A DNA stretch of 64,000 bases, taken from contig NZ_BCQR01000047.1 in the NCBI RefSeq assembly GCF_001552175.1, forward strand, positions 1-64,000, read 5' to 3'. Made by a program: the position numbers and the translations under genes. Below are positions 1-7,891 of this stretch, in pieces (the first letter of the stretch is position 1; each line of letters opens with the position of its first letter). This DNA comes from Actinomadura kijaniata NBRC 14229. Lineage in GTDB: Bacteria; Actinomycetota; Actinomycetes; Streptosporangiales; Streptosporangiaceae. The notes under the pieces were generated by a model. The model was not told the origin of the DNA, ran no database searches, and saw only the letters and a program-made list of their open reading frames with translations.

Positions 1-79
1 GCCGGGCCGCAGCGGCCGGGCCGCCAAGAACGAACGCCGCCGCCTCGGCAAGCGGGGCGGCGGCGCGCGGCTCCGGTAG
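1..79 (+). CDS. C-terminal end of an unidentified protein (partial)
   Basis: An open frame enters the window from the left and ends at a TAG at 77-79. The 25 visible residues are very basic (KNERRRLGKRGGG near the end), as in the tail of a nucleic-acid-binding or membrane-proximal protein. It would be convergent with rpiB. Nothing else can be said about function; it could also be non-coding flank. Confidence 0.3.
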   Translation, partial: PGRSGRAAKNERRRLGKRGGGARLR

Positions 80-106
80 CGGCTCCAGCGGCTCCGGCGG
101 CGGGGG

Positions 107-583
107 TCAGCCCTCGCCCGGCAGCGCCGGCAGCTCGCCGGTCCGCTCGTACGCGCCGAGCATCTCGATGCGACGGGTGTGGCGCGGCTCCTCGGAGTAG
201 GGCGTCTCCAGGAACAGCTCGACGAACCGGGTGGCGGTGTCCAGGTCGTGCTGGCGGGCGCCGATGCTGATCACGTTGGCGTCGTTGTGCTGGCGGGCGA
301 GGGTGGCGGTGTCCTCGTTCCACACCAGCGCGGCGCGCACGCCCTTCACCTTGTTGGCGGCGATGGCCTCGCCGTTGCCGGAGCCGCCGAGCACGATGCC
401 CAGCGAGCCCGGCTCGGCCGCGACCCTCTCGGCCGCCCGCAGCACGAACGGCGGGTAGTCGTCCACGGCGTCGTACTCGAACGCGCCGCAGTCCACGGCC
501 TCGTGGCCGTTGGCCTTCAACCAGGCGACCAGGTGCTCTTTGAGCTCGTATCCGGCATGGTCACATCCAAGAAACACGCGCAT
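107..583 (-). CDS. rpiB: Ribose-5-phosphate isomerase B
   Basis: Interconverts ribose 5-phosphate and ribulose 5-phosphate in the non-oxidative pentose phosphate pathway (cytosol). The 158-residue length is normal for the LacAB_rpiB family. The CDHAGYELK opening (residues 7-15) and the glycine loop GGSGNGE (66-72) are visible. In the E. coli enzyme the catalytic base is a cysteine; in mycobacterial RpiB a glutamate at the end of GGSGNGE serves instead, and Glu72 fits that actinobacterial type. ATG start. It lies 42 bp downstream of the ATPase at 626-1573 on the same strand, so co-transcription is possible, but no functional link is evident. Confidence 0.95.
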   Translation of the reverse strand: MRVFLGCDHAGYELKEHLVAWLKANGHEAVDCGAFEYDAVDDYPPFVLRAAERVAAEPGSLGIVLGGSGNGEAIAANKVKGVRAALVWNEDTATLARQHNDANVISIGARQHDLDTATRFVELFLETPYSEEPRHTRRIEMLGAYERTGELPALPGEG

Positions 584-625
584 GACCAGATTCTCGCAGG
601 TGGCGCCGCCCCTTCCGCCCCCGGG

Positions 626-1573
626 TCAGACCACGGACACCGCCGGGAAGCGGAAGTCCGGGTCGACCTGCTGCTCCAGGTCGCGGCCGGTGGCGCGGTT
701 GGCCCAGCTGCGGGCGTTCTTGACGTGGAACTCCACGGCCTGGCGCTGGAATTTACCCCAGTCCTTGGGGCGGGCGTCGAGCGCGGCGAGCATGGTGTCG
801 AGCGCGGCGGTGTTGGCGTCCTCCAGCACGGCGCCCTGGCGGCCCTGCTCGAACGCACGCACCGCCGCCGACTGCCCGACCCACGTCAGCAGGTCGTCGC
901 CGACGTGCTCGCGCAGGTAGGCGACGTCGTCGTCGCTCTGGACCTTGTTGCCGACCACGGCGATGGCCACGTCGTAGTCGCGGGCGTACTCGGTGTACTG
1001 GCGGTAGACGCCGACGCCCTTGCGGGTCGGCTCGGCCACCAGGAACATCAGGTCGAACCGCGTGAACAGCCCCGAGGCGAACGTGTCCGCGCCCGCGGTC
1101 ATGTCCACCACGACGTACTCGCCGGGCCCGTCGACCAGGTGGTTGAGGTACAGCTCGACCGCGCCGGTCTTGGAGTGGTAGCAGGCCACGCCGAGGTCGT
1201 CGTCGTTGAACGGGCCGGTGGCCAGCAGCGTCACCCCGTCGACCTCTTGGCCGAGGGCGTGGATCGGGTCGTCGCCGCGCAGCCGCAGCAGCCGCGAGCC
1301 GGAGCCGGGCGGGGTGGTCTTGACCATGGCGTCGGCGGAGGGGACGCGGGGGTTGTCGCCGCGCAGCCAGTCCTTGATCTCGGGCAGGTGGTCGCCCATC
1401 GCGGGGATCTTGGCGCAGCGGTCCTCGTCGAGGCCGAGCGCGACCCCCATGTGCTGGTTGATGTCGGCGTCGATGGCCACCACCGGCAGCCCGCGCGCGG
1501 CGAGGTGCCGGGTGAACAGCGACGACAGGGTGGTCTTGCCGCTACCGCCCTTGCCGACGAACGCGACCTTCAC
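626..1573 (-). CDS. CooC/MinD-type P-loop ATPase (metallocentre-maturation-like)
   Basis: SIMIBI-class ATPase. The deviant Walker A KGGSGKTT (residues 8-15) lies right at the N-terminus, followed by the DADINQH loop (35-41) and the Walker B-like VVVDMTAG (154-161). CooC relatives use ATP to help insert nickel into carbon monoxide dehydrogenase, and others place iron-sulfur proteins or act as ParA/MinD switches; the substrate here is unknown. The GTG at 1573 is chosen because GGGGG precedes it by about 6 nt and the P-loop then sits at the normal place; ATG at 1585 is the alternative. It is downstream of the Co/Ni importer cbiO, and a Zur-like palindrome lies at 1593-1607. Those two facts hint at a metal role. 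Only one cysteine (Cys131) is obvious, so the classic CooC Cys-X-Cys site is not evident. Confidence 0.8.
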   Translation of the reverse strand: MKVAFVGKGGSGKTTLSSLFTRHLAARGLPVVAIDADINQHMGVALGLDEDRCAKIPAMGDHLPEIKDWLRGDNPRVPSADAMVKTTPPGSGSRLLRLRGDDPIHALGQEVDGVTLLATGPFNDDDLGVACYHSKTGAVELYLNHLVDGPGEYVVVDMTAGADTFASGLFTRFDLMFLVAEPTRKGVGVYRQYTEYARDYDVAIAVVGNKVQSDDDVAYLREHVGDDLLTWVGQSAAVRAFEQGRQGAVLEDANTAALDTMLAALDARPKDWGKFQRQAVEFHVKNARSWANRATGRDLEQQVDPDFRFPAVSVV

Positions 1574-1592
1574 GAAAGCCCCCATTCGGACA

Positions 1593-1607
1593 TGAAAACC
1601 GTTGTCA
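1593..1607 (-). promoter_or_regulatory. Candidate Zur-type operator upstream of the CooC-like ATPase
   Basis: The 15-mer TGAAAACCGTTGTCA is a 7-1-7 inverted repeat with one mismatch. Actinobacterial Zur (zinc uptake regulator) boxes have this TGAAAAC-N-GTTTTCA layout. It ends 20 bp upstream of the GTG start at 1573, where a repressor could block transcription. The fit to Zur is by pattern only; another Fur-family regulator is possible. Confidence 0.4.
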
Positions 1608-1752
1608 GTTTCAGTCCGAGAGCCTGCCGGAACGCGGGGGCCGAAGCAAGCAGAATCCCCGAACCCGTCCCGGCGGATCGGTGTCACCTTCTGGGGACGT
1701 CCCCCAGACCCCCGCGTCCGATCCGGGCGTCGTCCTCCGCCGGACGTTCGGA

Positions 1753-2544
1753 TCAGCGAAGACGGACCGCCGCGGCGGCCGGGTCGAACCCGAACGGCAG
1801 CTCCAGCCGGTGTTCCCGCAGCAGGTCCCCGTCCGCCAGCAGCTCCAGCGTCGGCGCGTCGGCCGCGATCACGCCGCCGGACAGGATCACCGAGCGCGGG
1901 CACAGCTCGGCCGCGTACGGCAGGTCGTGGGTGACCATCAGGACCGTCACGTCCAGCGACAGCAGGATCTCGGCCAGCTCGCGGCGGCCCGCCGGGTCGA
2001 GGTTGGACGACGGCTCGTCCAGCACGAGGATCTCCGGCTCCATCGCCAGCACGGTCGCGACGGCGACGCGGCGGCGCTGCCCGAAGCTGAGGTGCTGCGG
2101 CGGCCGGTCGGCGACGTCGAGCATCCCCACCCGCTCCAGCGCCCCGGTGACGCGGCGGTCCAGCTCCGCGCCGCGGACCCCCAGGTTGGCGGGGCCGAAC
2201 GCGACGTCCTCGCGCACCGTCGGCATGAAGAGCTGGTCGTCGGGGTCCTGGAAGACGATCCCGACGCGGCGGCGGATCTCCCGCAGGCCCTTGCGGTCCC
2301 CGGGGTCGATCCGCAGGCCGCCGACGCTGACGGTGCCGAGGCCGCCGGCCAGGATGCCGTTGAGGTGCAGGACGAGGGTGGTCTTGCCCGCGCCGTTGGG
2401 GCCGAGGAGGGCGACGCGCTCGCCGCGTCCGATGGTGAGGTCCACGCCGAACAGCGCCTGCGTGCCGTCGGGGTAGGCGTAGGCGAGGTCCCGCACTTCC
2501 AGGGAGGGCGCCGTCTCCGGGGAGGGCGTCGTCGATGTCGTCAC
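1753..2544 (-). CDS. cbiO: Cobalt/nickel ECF transporter ATPase CbiO
   Basis: ATPase of the energy-coupling-factor importer that brings Co2+ or Ni2+ into the cell with CbiM and CbiQ. About 263 residues: Walker A GPNGAGKTT (48-56), Q-loop around VFQDPDDQ (97-104), signature LSFGQ (152-156) and Walker B ILVLDEPSSNLDP (172-184). The GTG start at 2544 overlaps the cbiQ stop as GTGA, indicating translational coupling, and removes a spurious N-terminal extension. Last gene of the cbiM-PDGLE-cbiQ-cbiO operon; 179 bp separate it from the ATPase at 1573. Confidence 0.92.
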   Translation of the reverse strand: MTTSTTPSPETAPSLEVRDLAYAYPDGTQALFGVDLTIGRGERVALLGPNGAGKTTLVLHLNGILAGGLGTVSVGGLRIDPGDRKGLREIRRRVGIVFQDPDDQLFMPTVREDVAFGPANLGVRGAELDRRVTGALERVGMLDVADRPPQHLSFGQRRRVAVATVLAMEPEILVLDEPSSNLDPAGRRELAEILLSLDVTVLMVTHDLPYAAELCPRSVILSGGVIAADAPTLELLADGDLLREHRLELPFGFDPAAAAVRLR

Positions 2545-3305
2545 GGCGCCATCCAAGCAGCCGTCATCAGCAGCGCCGCCGCCAGCGGCAGGACGGCGGC
2601 GGCCGCCCACTGCGCGCGGGAGGCGGCGGTGTCGCGCAGGACCGGCATCCGGCCGTCGTAGCCGCGGCTGAGCATGGCGAGATGGACGCGTTCGCCGCGC
2701 TCGTAGGAGCGCAGGAACAGGGCGCTGAGCGAGCGCGCCAGCACCTTCGCGTCCCGCGCGTCGCGCGCGACGAACCCGCGCGAGGCGCGCGCCACCCGCA
2801 TCCGCTGCGCCTCCCCCACGATCACGTCGGCGTAGCGCAGCATGAACGCGGCGATCTGGGTGAGCAGCGCGGGCATCCGCAGCCGTTCCAGCCCGAGCAG
2901 CAGCACGCGCGGCTCGGTGGTGGCGGCCAGCAGGATCGTGGCCGCCGCGCCGAGCGTCGCCTTGGCCAGGATGTTCCACCCGGCCCACAGGCCGTTCTGG
3001 CTGACGGCCACGCCCAGCACCTCCACGCGCGGGCCGTGCGCGACGAACGGCAGCAGCACCGCGAACAGCACGAACGGCACCTCGACCACCATCCGCCGCG
3101 CCACGAACCCCGGCGGGACGCGCGCGACGGCCGCCACGAGCGCCAGCAGCGCCGCGTAGCCGGCGAACGCCCACATCCGCTCGCGCGGCGTGGCGACCAC
3201 CGCCAGCGTGAACGCCAGCACCGCGACCAGCTTGCACTGCGGCGGGAGCCGGTGGACGGGCGTGTCGCCGGGCCGGTGGAGCCGGTGGGTGTGACCCGCG
3301 CTCAT
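2541..3305 (-). CDS. cbiQ: Cobalt/nickel ECF transporter membrane protein CbiQ
   Basis: Transmembrane T-component coupling CbiO ATP hydrolysis to the substrate-binding subunit CbiM. At 254 residues it has the family length, with a hydrophobic N-terminal segment (LVAVLAFTLAVV), further membrane spans, and the arginine-rich cytoplasmic region with coupling-helix character (MRVARASRGFV) expected to touch the ATPase. ATG start at 3305 overlaps the preceding stop as ATGA; its own stop overlaps the cbiO start. Confidence 0.9.
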   Translation of the reverse strand: MSAGHTHRLHRPGDTPVHRLPPQCKLVAVLAFTLAVVATPRERMWAFAGYAALLALVAAVARVPPGFVARRMVVEVPFVLFAVLLPFVAHGPRVEVLGVAVSQNGLWAGWNILAKATLGAAATILLAATTEPRVLLLGLERLRMPALLTQIAAFMLRYADVIVGEAQRMRVARASRGFVARDARDAKVLARSLSALFLRSYERGERVHLAMLSRGYDGRMPVLRDTAASRAQWAAAAVLPLAAALLMTAAWMAP

Positions 3306-3610
3306 CGCCGGCCGGCGGGGGCGCCCCGGCGGCGCAACACCCAGAACAGGCCGCCGCCGACCGCCAGGGTCAGCCCGACGCCGATCACCCCGGCCAGGCC
3401 GCCCGACAGGCGCTCGTCGCCCACGCCCCTGACGCCGTAGTCGCTCAGCGGGGAGTCCTTGAGGGTGTGCTCCTTCTCCTGGGAGATGAAGCCCTTGTCC
3501 TCGGCGACCTTGGTCAGGCCGTCGGGGTGGGAGCTGGCGTAGAAGCTGAGCAGGCCCGCCACGACCACGGCGACCAGCAGGAAGACGGCGAAGAAACGCT
3601 TGGTGCTCAT
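3302..3610 (-). CDS. PDGLE-domain small membrane subunit of the Co/Ni importer (CbiN-like)
   Basis: 102-residue protein with an N-terminal membrane helix (FFAVFLLVAVVVAGLLSFY), an extracytoplasmic loop opening with SHPDGLTKVAEDKG, and a second helix before a basic C-terminus (LRRRG). PDGLE-type proteins replace or accompany CbiN/NikN in Co2+ and Ni2+ ECF importers. It sits between cbiM (4 bp gap) and cbiQ (ATGA overlap), so it is part of the complex by context. Which metal is carried cannot be read from this subunit. Confidence 0.85.
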   Translation of the reverse strand: MSTKRFFAVFLLVAVVVAGLLSFYASSHPDGLTKVAEDKGFISQEKEHTLKDSPLSDYGVRGVGDERLSGGLAGVIGVGLTLAVGGGLFWVLRRRGAPAGRR

Positions 3611-3614
3611 CGGC

Positions 3615-4301
3615 TCAGGCTCCGGTGGTCTGGGGCTTGCGGATCTCCAGCGGCCGCCCGGCGTCGCGCAGCCCGTACACCAGGTCGGGCCGCACGGCCG
3701 CGACGCCGCCCACGGTCACGGCGGTGATCAGGCCCTCGCCCAGCCCGATCAGCAGGTGGACGCCGACCATCGCGGCGGCCACCGCGCCGAGCGACAGGTC
3801 CGTGGTGCCGCCGATCGCGAACAACCCGACGAACACCAGCGCCGAGGCGGGCACCGACAGCGCCGCGCCCAGGAACGAGGCGGCCGTCACCGTGGACCGC
3901 CGCGTCGGGAGGACGGCGGTGACCAGGCGGAACACGCCGTACCCGACCAGCACGCCGACCAGCGCCATCAGCGTGACGTTGATGCCGTAGGCGGTGATGC
4001 CGCCGTCGGCGAACAGGATCTGCACCAGCAGCACCACCGCGATGCACAGCACCCCGGTGTAGGGCCCGACCAGGACGGCCGCCAGCGCGCCGCCCATCAG
4101 ATGGCCGCTGGTCCCCGCGCCGATCGGAAAGTTGATCATCTGGGCGGCGAACACGAACGCCGCCACCAGCCCGGCCAGCGGGGCGGTGCGGTCGTCGAGC
4201 TCGCGGCGCGCGCCGCGCAGGCACAGGCCGAGGCCCGCCGCGGCGACCACCCCCGCCCCGACCGAGACCGGCGCGTCGAAGAAACCGTCGGGTACATGCA
4301 C
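3615..4301 (-). CDS. cbiM: Cobalt/nickel ECF substrate-binding membrane protein CbiM
   Basis: 228-residue substrate-specificity component. The mature N-terminus MHVPDGFF carries the conserved MHxPDG in which the N-terminal amine and His2 ligate the metal in the family; a later conserved loop MINFPIGAGTSGHLMGG (about residues 54-70) completes the site. Several hydrophobic spans follow. First gene of the four-gene importer operon. CbiM (Co) and NikM (Ni) cannot be separated confidently by eye; a B12 operon 40 kb away makes cobalt plausible, but no cobalamin riboswitch precedes this operon. Confidence 0.93.
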   Translation of the reverse strand: MHVPDGFFDAPVSVGAGVVAAAGLGLCLRGARRELDDRTAPLAGLVAAFVFAAQMINFPIGAGTSGHLMGGALAAVLVGPYTGVLCIAVVLLVQILFADGGITAYGINVTLMALVGVLVGYGVFRLVTAVLPTRRSTVTAASFLGAALSVPASALVFVGLFAIGGTTDLSLGAVAAAMVGVHLLIGLGEGLITAVTVGGVAAVRPDLVYGLRDAGRPLEIRKPQTTGA

Positions 4302-4364
4302 GGGCGTCCACCGTCCTACCTGTTCGCACTGTCGCGACCAGTGTGCGGCGAACGCCCGTTACCT

Positions 4365-4384
4365 GCAATAGCGTCGCAATAACG
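4365..4384 (-). promoter_or_regulatory. Direct-repeat element in the cbiM promoter region
   Basis: Two copies of GCAATA(G/A)CG lie at 4365-4373 and 4376-4384, 11 bp apart (about one helical turn), in the only A/T-enriched patch between cbiM and the nitroreductase-like gene. The spacing suits a regulator binding one DNA face. It does not match the inverted TTGCAA-N5-TTGCAA consensus of the Streptomyces nickel regulator Nur. Function inferred from position only. Confidence 0.3.
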
Positions 4385-4396
4385 CCTTTGTTGCCG

Positions 4397-5011
4397 TCAG
4401 TCGAAGATGGGGTCGCGGGTGCGGGTGCGCTTCAGCTCGAAGAAGCCGTCGGTCCCGGCGACCGCGACGACGCCGTCCCACAGTTTGGCGGCGGCCTCGC
4501 CGCGCGGGATCGGGGAGACGACCGGGCCGAAGAACGCGCTGCCCTCGACCTCGATCACCGGGGTGCCGACCTCCTGGCCGACCCGGTCGATGCCGTCCTG
4601 GTGCGAGGCGCGCACGGCCTCGTCGTACTCGGTGGACTCGGCGGCCGCGGCCAGCTCCGGGTCCAGCCCGGCGGCCTCCAGCGCCTCCCGGAACGTGGCC
4701 ACGTCCAGGGGCTTCTTCTCGTGGTGGCGGCGCGTCCCGAGCTCGGTGTAGAGCCCGCCGAGCACCTCGGGGCCGTACTTCTGCTCGGCGGCGACGCACA
4801 CGCGCACCGCGCCCCAGGCGTCGGCGAGCATGTCGCGGTACTCCTGCGGGATGTCCTTGTCCTCGTTGAGGACGGCGAGGCTCATCACGTGCCAGCGGAC
4901 CTCGATCGGCCGCAGCTTCTCCACCTCCAGGATCCAGCGGGAGGTGATCCACGCCCAGGGGCATTTGGGGTCGAACCAGAAATCGACCGGAGTGCGGGCT
5001 TCATCGGCCAC
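4397..5011 (-). CDS. DsbA-fold mycothiol-dependent nitroreductase-like protein (Rv2466c family) with CPWA active site
   Basis: 204-residue cytosolic thioredoxin-fold protein resembling M. tuberculosis Rv2466c, a mycothiol-dependent nitroreductase, as remembered: FWFDPKCPWAWITSRWILE near the N-terminus, HVMSLAVLNE, GTPVIEVEG with the cis-proline, AFFGPVVS, and the closing FFELKRTRTRDPIFD. The Rv2466c active site is CPWC; here it reads CPWA, so the second cysteine is lost. The GTG at 5011 is preceded by GAGGAG about 6 nt away; the earlier ATG adds residues without family support. Divergent from pepN. Confidence 0.85.
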   Translation of the reverse strand: MADEARTPVDFWFDPKCPWAWITSRWILEVEKLRPIEVRWHVMSLAVLNEDKDIPQEYRDMLADAWGAVRVCVAAEQKYGPEVLGGLYTELGTRRHHEKKPLDVATFREALEAAGLDPELAAAAESTEYDEAVRASHQDGIDRVGQEVGTPVIEVEGSAFFGPVVSPIPRGEAAAKLWDGVVAVAGTDGFFELKRTRTRDPIFD

Positions 5012-5175
5012 GGGGGTCTCCTCAAACCTGTCGTCGCTTAACAGCCGCAACCGTGGGCACCTCCGTCGGATTCCCGCCGATCCCGACCGACCCGAACGTC
5101 GCGCCGAGGGCACCGAAGTCGGCTCTGGTTGATAGACATTGGGGGGACACAGCTTTAGGCGACCAAGGAGTACAT

Positions 5176-7713
5176 GTGGCAGGCAACCTCACGCGCGATG
5201 AAGCGCGGGAACGGGCCCGGCTGCTCACCGTCGACTCGTACACGGTGGAACTGGACCTGACCAAGGGCGCGGAGCGGTTCGGCTCCACCACCGTCGTCCG
5301 GTTCGGGTGCGCCGAGCCGGGAGCGTCGACCTTCGTCGACCTGCACGGGGGCGTCGTGCACGAGGTGACGCTGAACGGCGACGCGCTCGACCCCTCCTCC
5401 TACGACGCCGAGAAGGGACGTCTCCCGCTGCCCTCCCTGGCCGCCGAGAACGAGCTCAAGGTCGTCGCGGACGCCACCTACTCGCGTTCCGGCGAGGGCC
5501 TGCACCGGTTCGTGGACCCGGTCGACCAGAGCGTGTACCTGTACACGCAGTTCGAGACGGCTGACGCGCACCGGATGTACACGTGCTTCGACCAGCCGGA
5601 CCTGAAGGCGACGTTCGAGCTGACCGTCAGGGCTCCCGAGGACTGGCAGGTCATCACGAATGAGCCCGCCGCCGGCGAGGGCGGGGGCGTCTGGCGCTTC
5701 GAGCCGACCCCGCGCGTCTCCACCTACATCACCGCGCTGGTCGCCGGTCCGTACCACGTCGTGCGCGACGAGTACCGGCGCGAGGACGGGTCGGTCATCC
5801 CGCTCGGCGTGTTCTGCCGGGCGTCGCTGGCCGAGCACCTGGACGCCGACGCGATCATCGACGTGACGCGGCAGGGCTTCGCGTTCTTCGAGAAGGTCTT
5901 CGACCAGCGCTACCCGTTCAGCAAGTACGACCAGCTGTTCGTGCCGGAGTTCAACGCGGGCGCGATGGAGAACGCGGGCTGCGTGACGTTCCTGGAGGAC
6001 TACGTCTTCCGGTCGCGCGTCACCGACGCCGCCTACGAGCGCCGCGCCGAGACCATCCTGCACGAGATGGCGCACATGTGGTTCGGCGACCTGGTCACCA
6101 TGCGCTGGTGGGACGACCTGTGGCTGAACGAGTCGTTCGCCACCTACATGAGCGTGCTGTGCCAGGCCGAGGCGACCAAGTGGAAGAACGCCTGGACGAC
6201 GTTCGCCAACGTGGAGAAGGCGTGGGCCTACCGGCAGGACCAGCTGCCGTCCACGCACCCGATCGCCGCCGACATCCCCGACATCCGCGCGGTGGAGGTC
6301 AACTTCGACGGCATCACCTACGCCAAGGGCGCCAGCGTCCTCAAGCAGCTGGTCGCCTACGTCGGGCTGGAGAACTTCCTGGAGGGCGTGCGCCGGTACT
6401 TCCAGCGGCACGCGTGGGGCAACACGGTGCTGGGCGACCTGCTCGACGCGCTGGAGGAGACCTCCGGGCGCGGCGACCTGGCCCAGTGGTCCAAGGAGTG
6501 GCTGGAGACCGCCGAGGTCAACACGCTGCGGCCGGTGTACGAGGTGGACGGCGAGGGGAACTTCACCTCGTTCGTCGTGCAGCAGGAGGCCAAGCGGGAC
6601 TACCCGACGCTGCGTTCGCACCGGGTGGCGATCGGCCTGTACGACCGGACCGCCGAGGGCGTCGTGCGGCGCCGCCGGGTCGAGCTGGACGTGCGCGGCG
6701 CCCGCACCGAGGTGCCCGAGCTGGTCGGCGAGAAGCGGCCGGACCTCGTCCTGGTCAACGACGACGACCTCACCTACGCCAAGATCCGCCTGGACGAGCA
6801 CTCGCTGCGCACCCTCGTGGAGGGCATCGGCGACATCAGGGAGAGCCTGCCGCGCGCCCTGTGCTGGTCGGCGGCGTGGGACATGACCCGCGACGCCGAG
6901 ATGGCGACCCGCGACTACGTGAAGCTGGTCATTTCCGGCATTCGCGGTGTCACTGACATCACGGTCACGCAGACGCTGCTCCGGCAGGCCCGCACCGCCG
7001 TCCAGCAGTACGCCGACCCCGCCTGGCGCGCCACGGGCCTCGGCCTGATGGCCGACGCGCTGTACGAGCTGGCGCAGGAGGCCCCGGCGGGCTCGGACTT
7101 CCAGCTGGCGTACGTGCAGGCGTTCACGGCGACGGCGACCTCCGACGAGCACCTGGGCTATGTCCGGGAGCTGCTGGACGGCGCCAGGGTCCTGGACGGG
7201 CTCAAGGTCGACACCGAGCTGCGCTGGGCGCTGCTGCGCCGCCTGGTCGCCACCGGCCGGGCGGGCCAGGCGGAGATCGACGCCGAGCTCCGGCGGGACC
7301 CGACCGCCGCGGGCGAGCGGCACGCCGCCGCCTGCTCCGCCGCGATCCCCACCGCCGAGGCCAAGGCCGCCGCCTGGGACCGGATCACCGGCGGCGAGCT
7401 GCCCAACGCGGTCTTCCGCGCCACGCTCGGCGGCTTCGTCGAGCCCGACCAGGCCGAGCTGCTGGTCCCCTACGTGGACCGGTACTTCGCGGAGGTCGGC
7501 CGGATCTGGAAGGAGTGGTCGAGCGACATGTCCCAGACGTTCGCCGAGGTCGCCTACCCCTTCCTGGTGATCGAGCAGTCCACGATCGACCGCACCGACG
7601 CCTACATCCGGGAGCAGGACCCGCCGGCGGCCCTGCGCCGCCTGCTGTCGGAGGGCCGCGACGGCGTGGCCCGGGCCCTGCGGGCCCGCGCCAAGGACAC
7701 CGCCGCGTCCTGA
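5176..7713 (+). CDS. pepN: Aminopeptidase N (M1 family)
   Basis: Zinc metallopeptidase removing N-terminal residues from peptides, cytosolic. About 845 residues, the usual PepN length. The exopeptidase motif GAMEN is at 262-266 and the zinc site HEMAH at 296-300 with the distal ligand Glu319 (NESFATYMS), exactly HEXXH-X18-E. A C-terminal helical ERAP1-like domain follows. The GTG at 5176 is chosen because AAGGAG ends 5 nt before it and the sequence GNLTRDEARERARLLTVDSY begins where family members begin; an upstream ATG at 5053 would add 41 unrelated residues. A 13-bp hairpin follows the stop. Confidence 0.96.
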   Translation: MAGNLTRDEARERARLLTVDSYTVELDLTKGAERFGSTTVVRFGCAEPGASTFVDLHGGVVHEVTLNGDALDPSSYDAEKGRLPLPSLAAENELKVVADATYSRSGEGLHRFVDPVDQSVYLYTQFETADAHRMYTCFDQPDLKATFELTVRAPEDWQVITNEPAAGEGGGVWRFEPTPRVSTYITALVAGPYHVVRDEYRREDGSVIPLGVFCRASLAEHLDADAIIDVTRQGFAFFEKVFDQRYPFSKYDQLFVPEFNAGAMENAGCVTFLEDYVFRSRVTDAAYERRAETILHEMAHMWFGDLVTMRWWDDLWLNESFATYMSVLCQAEATKWKNAWTTFANVEKAWAYRQDQLPSTHPIAADIPDIRAVEVNFDGITYAKGASVLKQLVAYVGLENFLEGVRRYFQRHAWGNTVLGDLLDALEETSGRGDLAQWSKEWLETAEVNTLRPVYEVDGEGNFTSFVVQQEAKRDYPTLRSHRVAIGLYDRTAEGVVRRRRVELDVRGARTEVPELVGEKRPDLVLVNDDDLTYAKIRLDEHSLRTLVEGIGDIRESLPRALCWSAAWDMTRDAEMATRDYVKLVISGIRGVTDITVTQTLLRQARTAVQQYADPAWRATGLGLMADALYELAQEAPAGSDFQLAYVQAFTATATSDEHLGYVRELLDGARVLDGLKVDTELRWALLRRLVATGRAGQAEIDAELRRDPTAAGERHAAACSAAIPTAEAKAAAWDRITGGELPNAVFRATLGGFVEPDQAELLVPYVDRYFAEVGRIWKEWSSDMSQTFAEVAYPFLVIEQSTIDRTDAYIREQDPPAALRRLLSEGRDGVARALRARAKDTAAS

Positions 7714-7727
7714 CCCGACACCCGCCC

Positions 7728-7755
7728 GTGGCCGCCTCCCGAGGGAGGCGGCCAC
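7728..7755 (+). terminator. Hairpin terminator after pepN
   Basis: Perfect 13-bp inverted repeat, GTGGCCGCCTCCC paired with GGGAGGCGGCCAC, starting 14 bp after the pepN stop. No T-run follows, as is common in high-GC actinobacteria. Confidence 0.65.
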
Positions 7756-7891
7756 GCCGCGTCCGGCCCGCCCCTCGCGGGCATGCGGAACGTGAGGCAC
7801 ACTGAGAGTAGTCAGCTTTCACAAACGCAAAGCAATCAGTCGGTCACGCTGCGACACTGTCGGGCATGTCGGCTGAAGGCGGTGAGGGGCG

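Noticed and set aside
1690-1715. CTGGGGGACGTCCCCAG-like inverted repeat between cbiO and the ATPase
   Set aside because: Short GC palindromes of this kind are frequent in such genomes; arms are imperfect and no T-run follows, so I did not list it as a terminator.
4321-4385. Nur or NikR site before cbiM
   Set aside because: The GCAA elements are direct repeats, whereas the Nur consensus is inverted; reported only as an unassigned direct repeat.
5155-7800. An 881-codon open frame antisense to pepN
   Set aside because: High-GC coding sequence leaves long open antisense frames; the frame has no family features and mirrors pepN codon structure.
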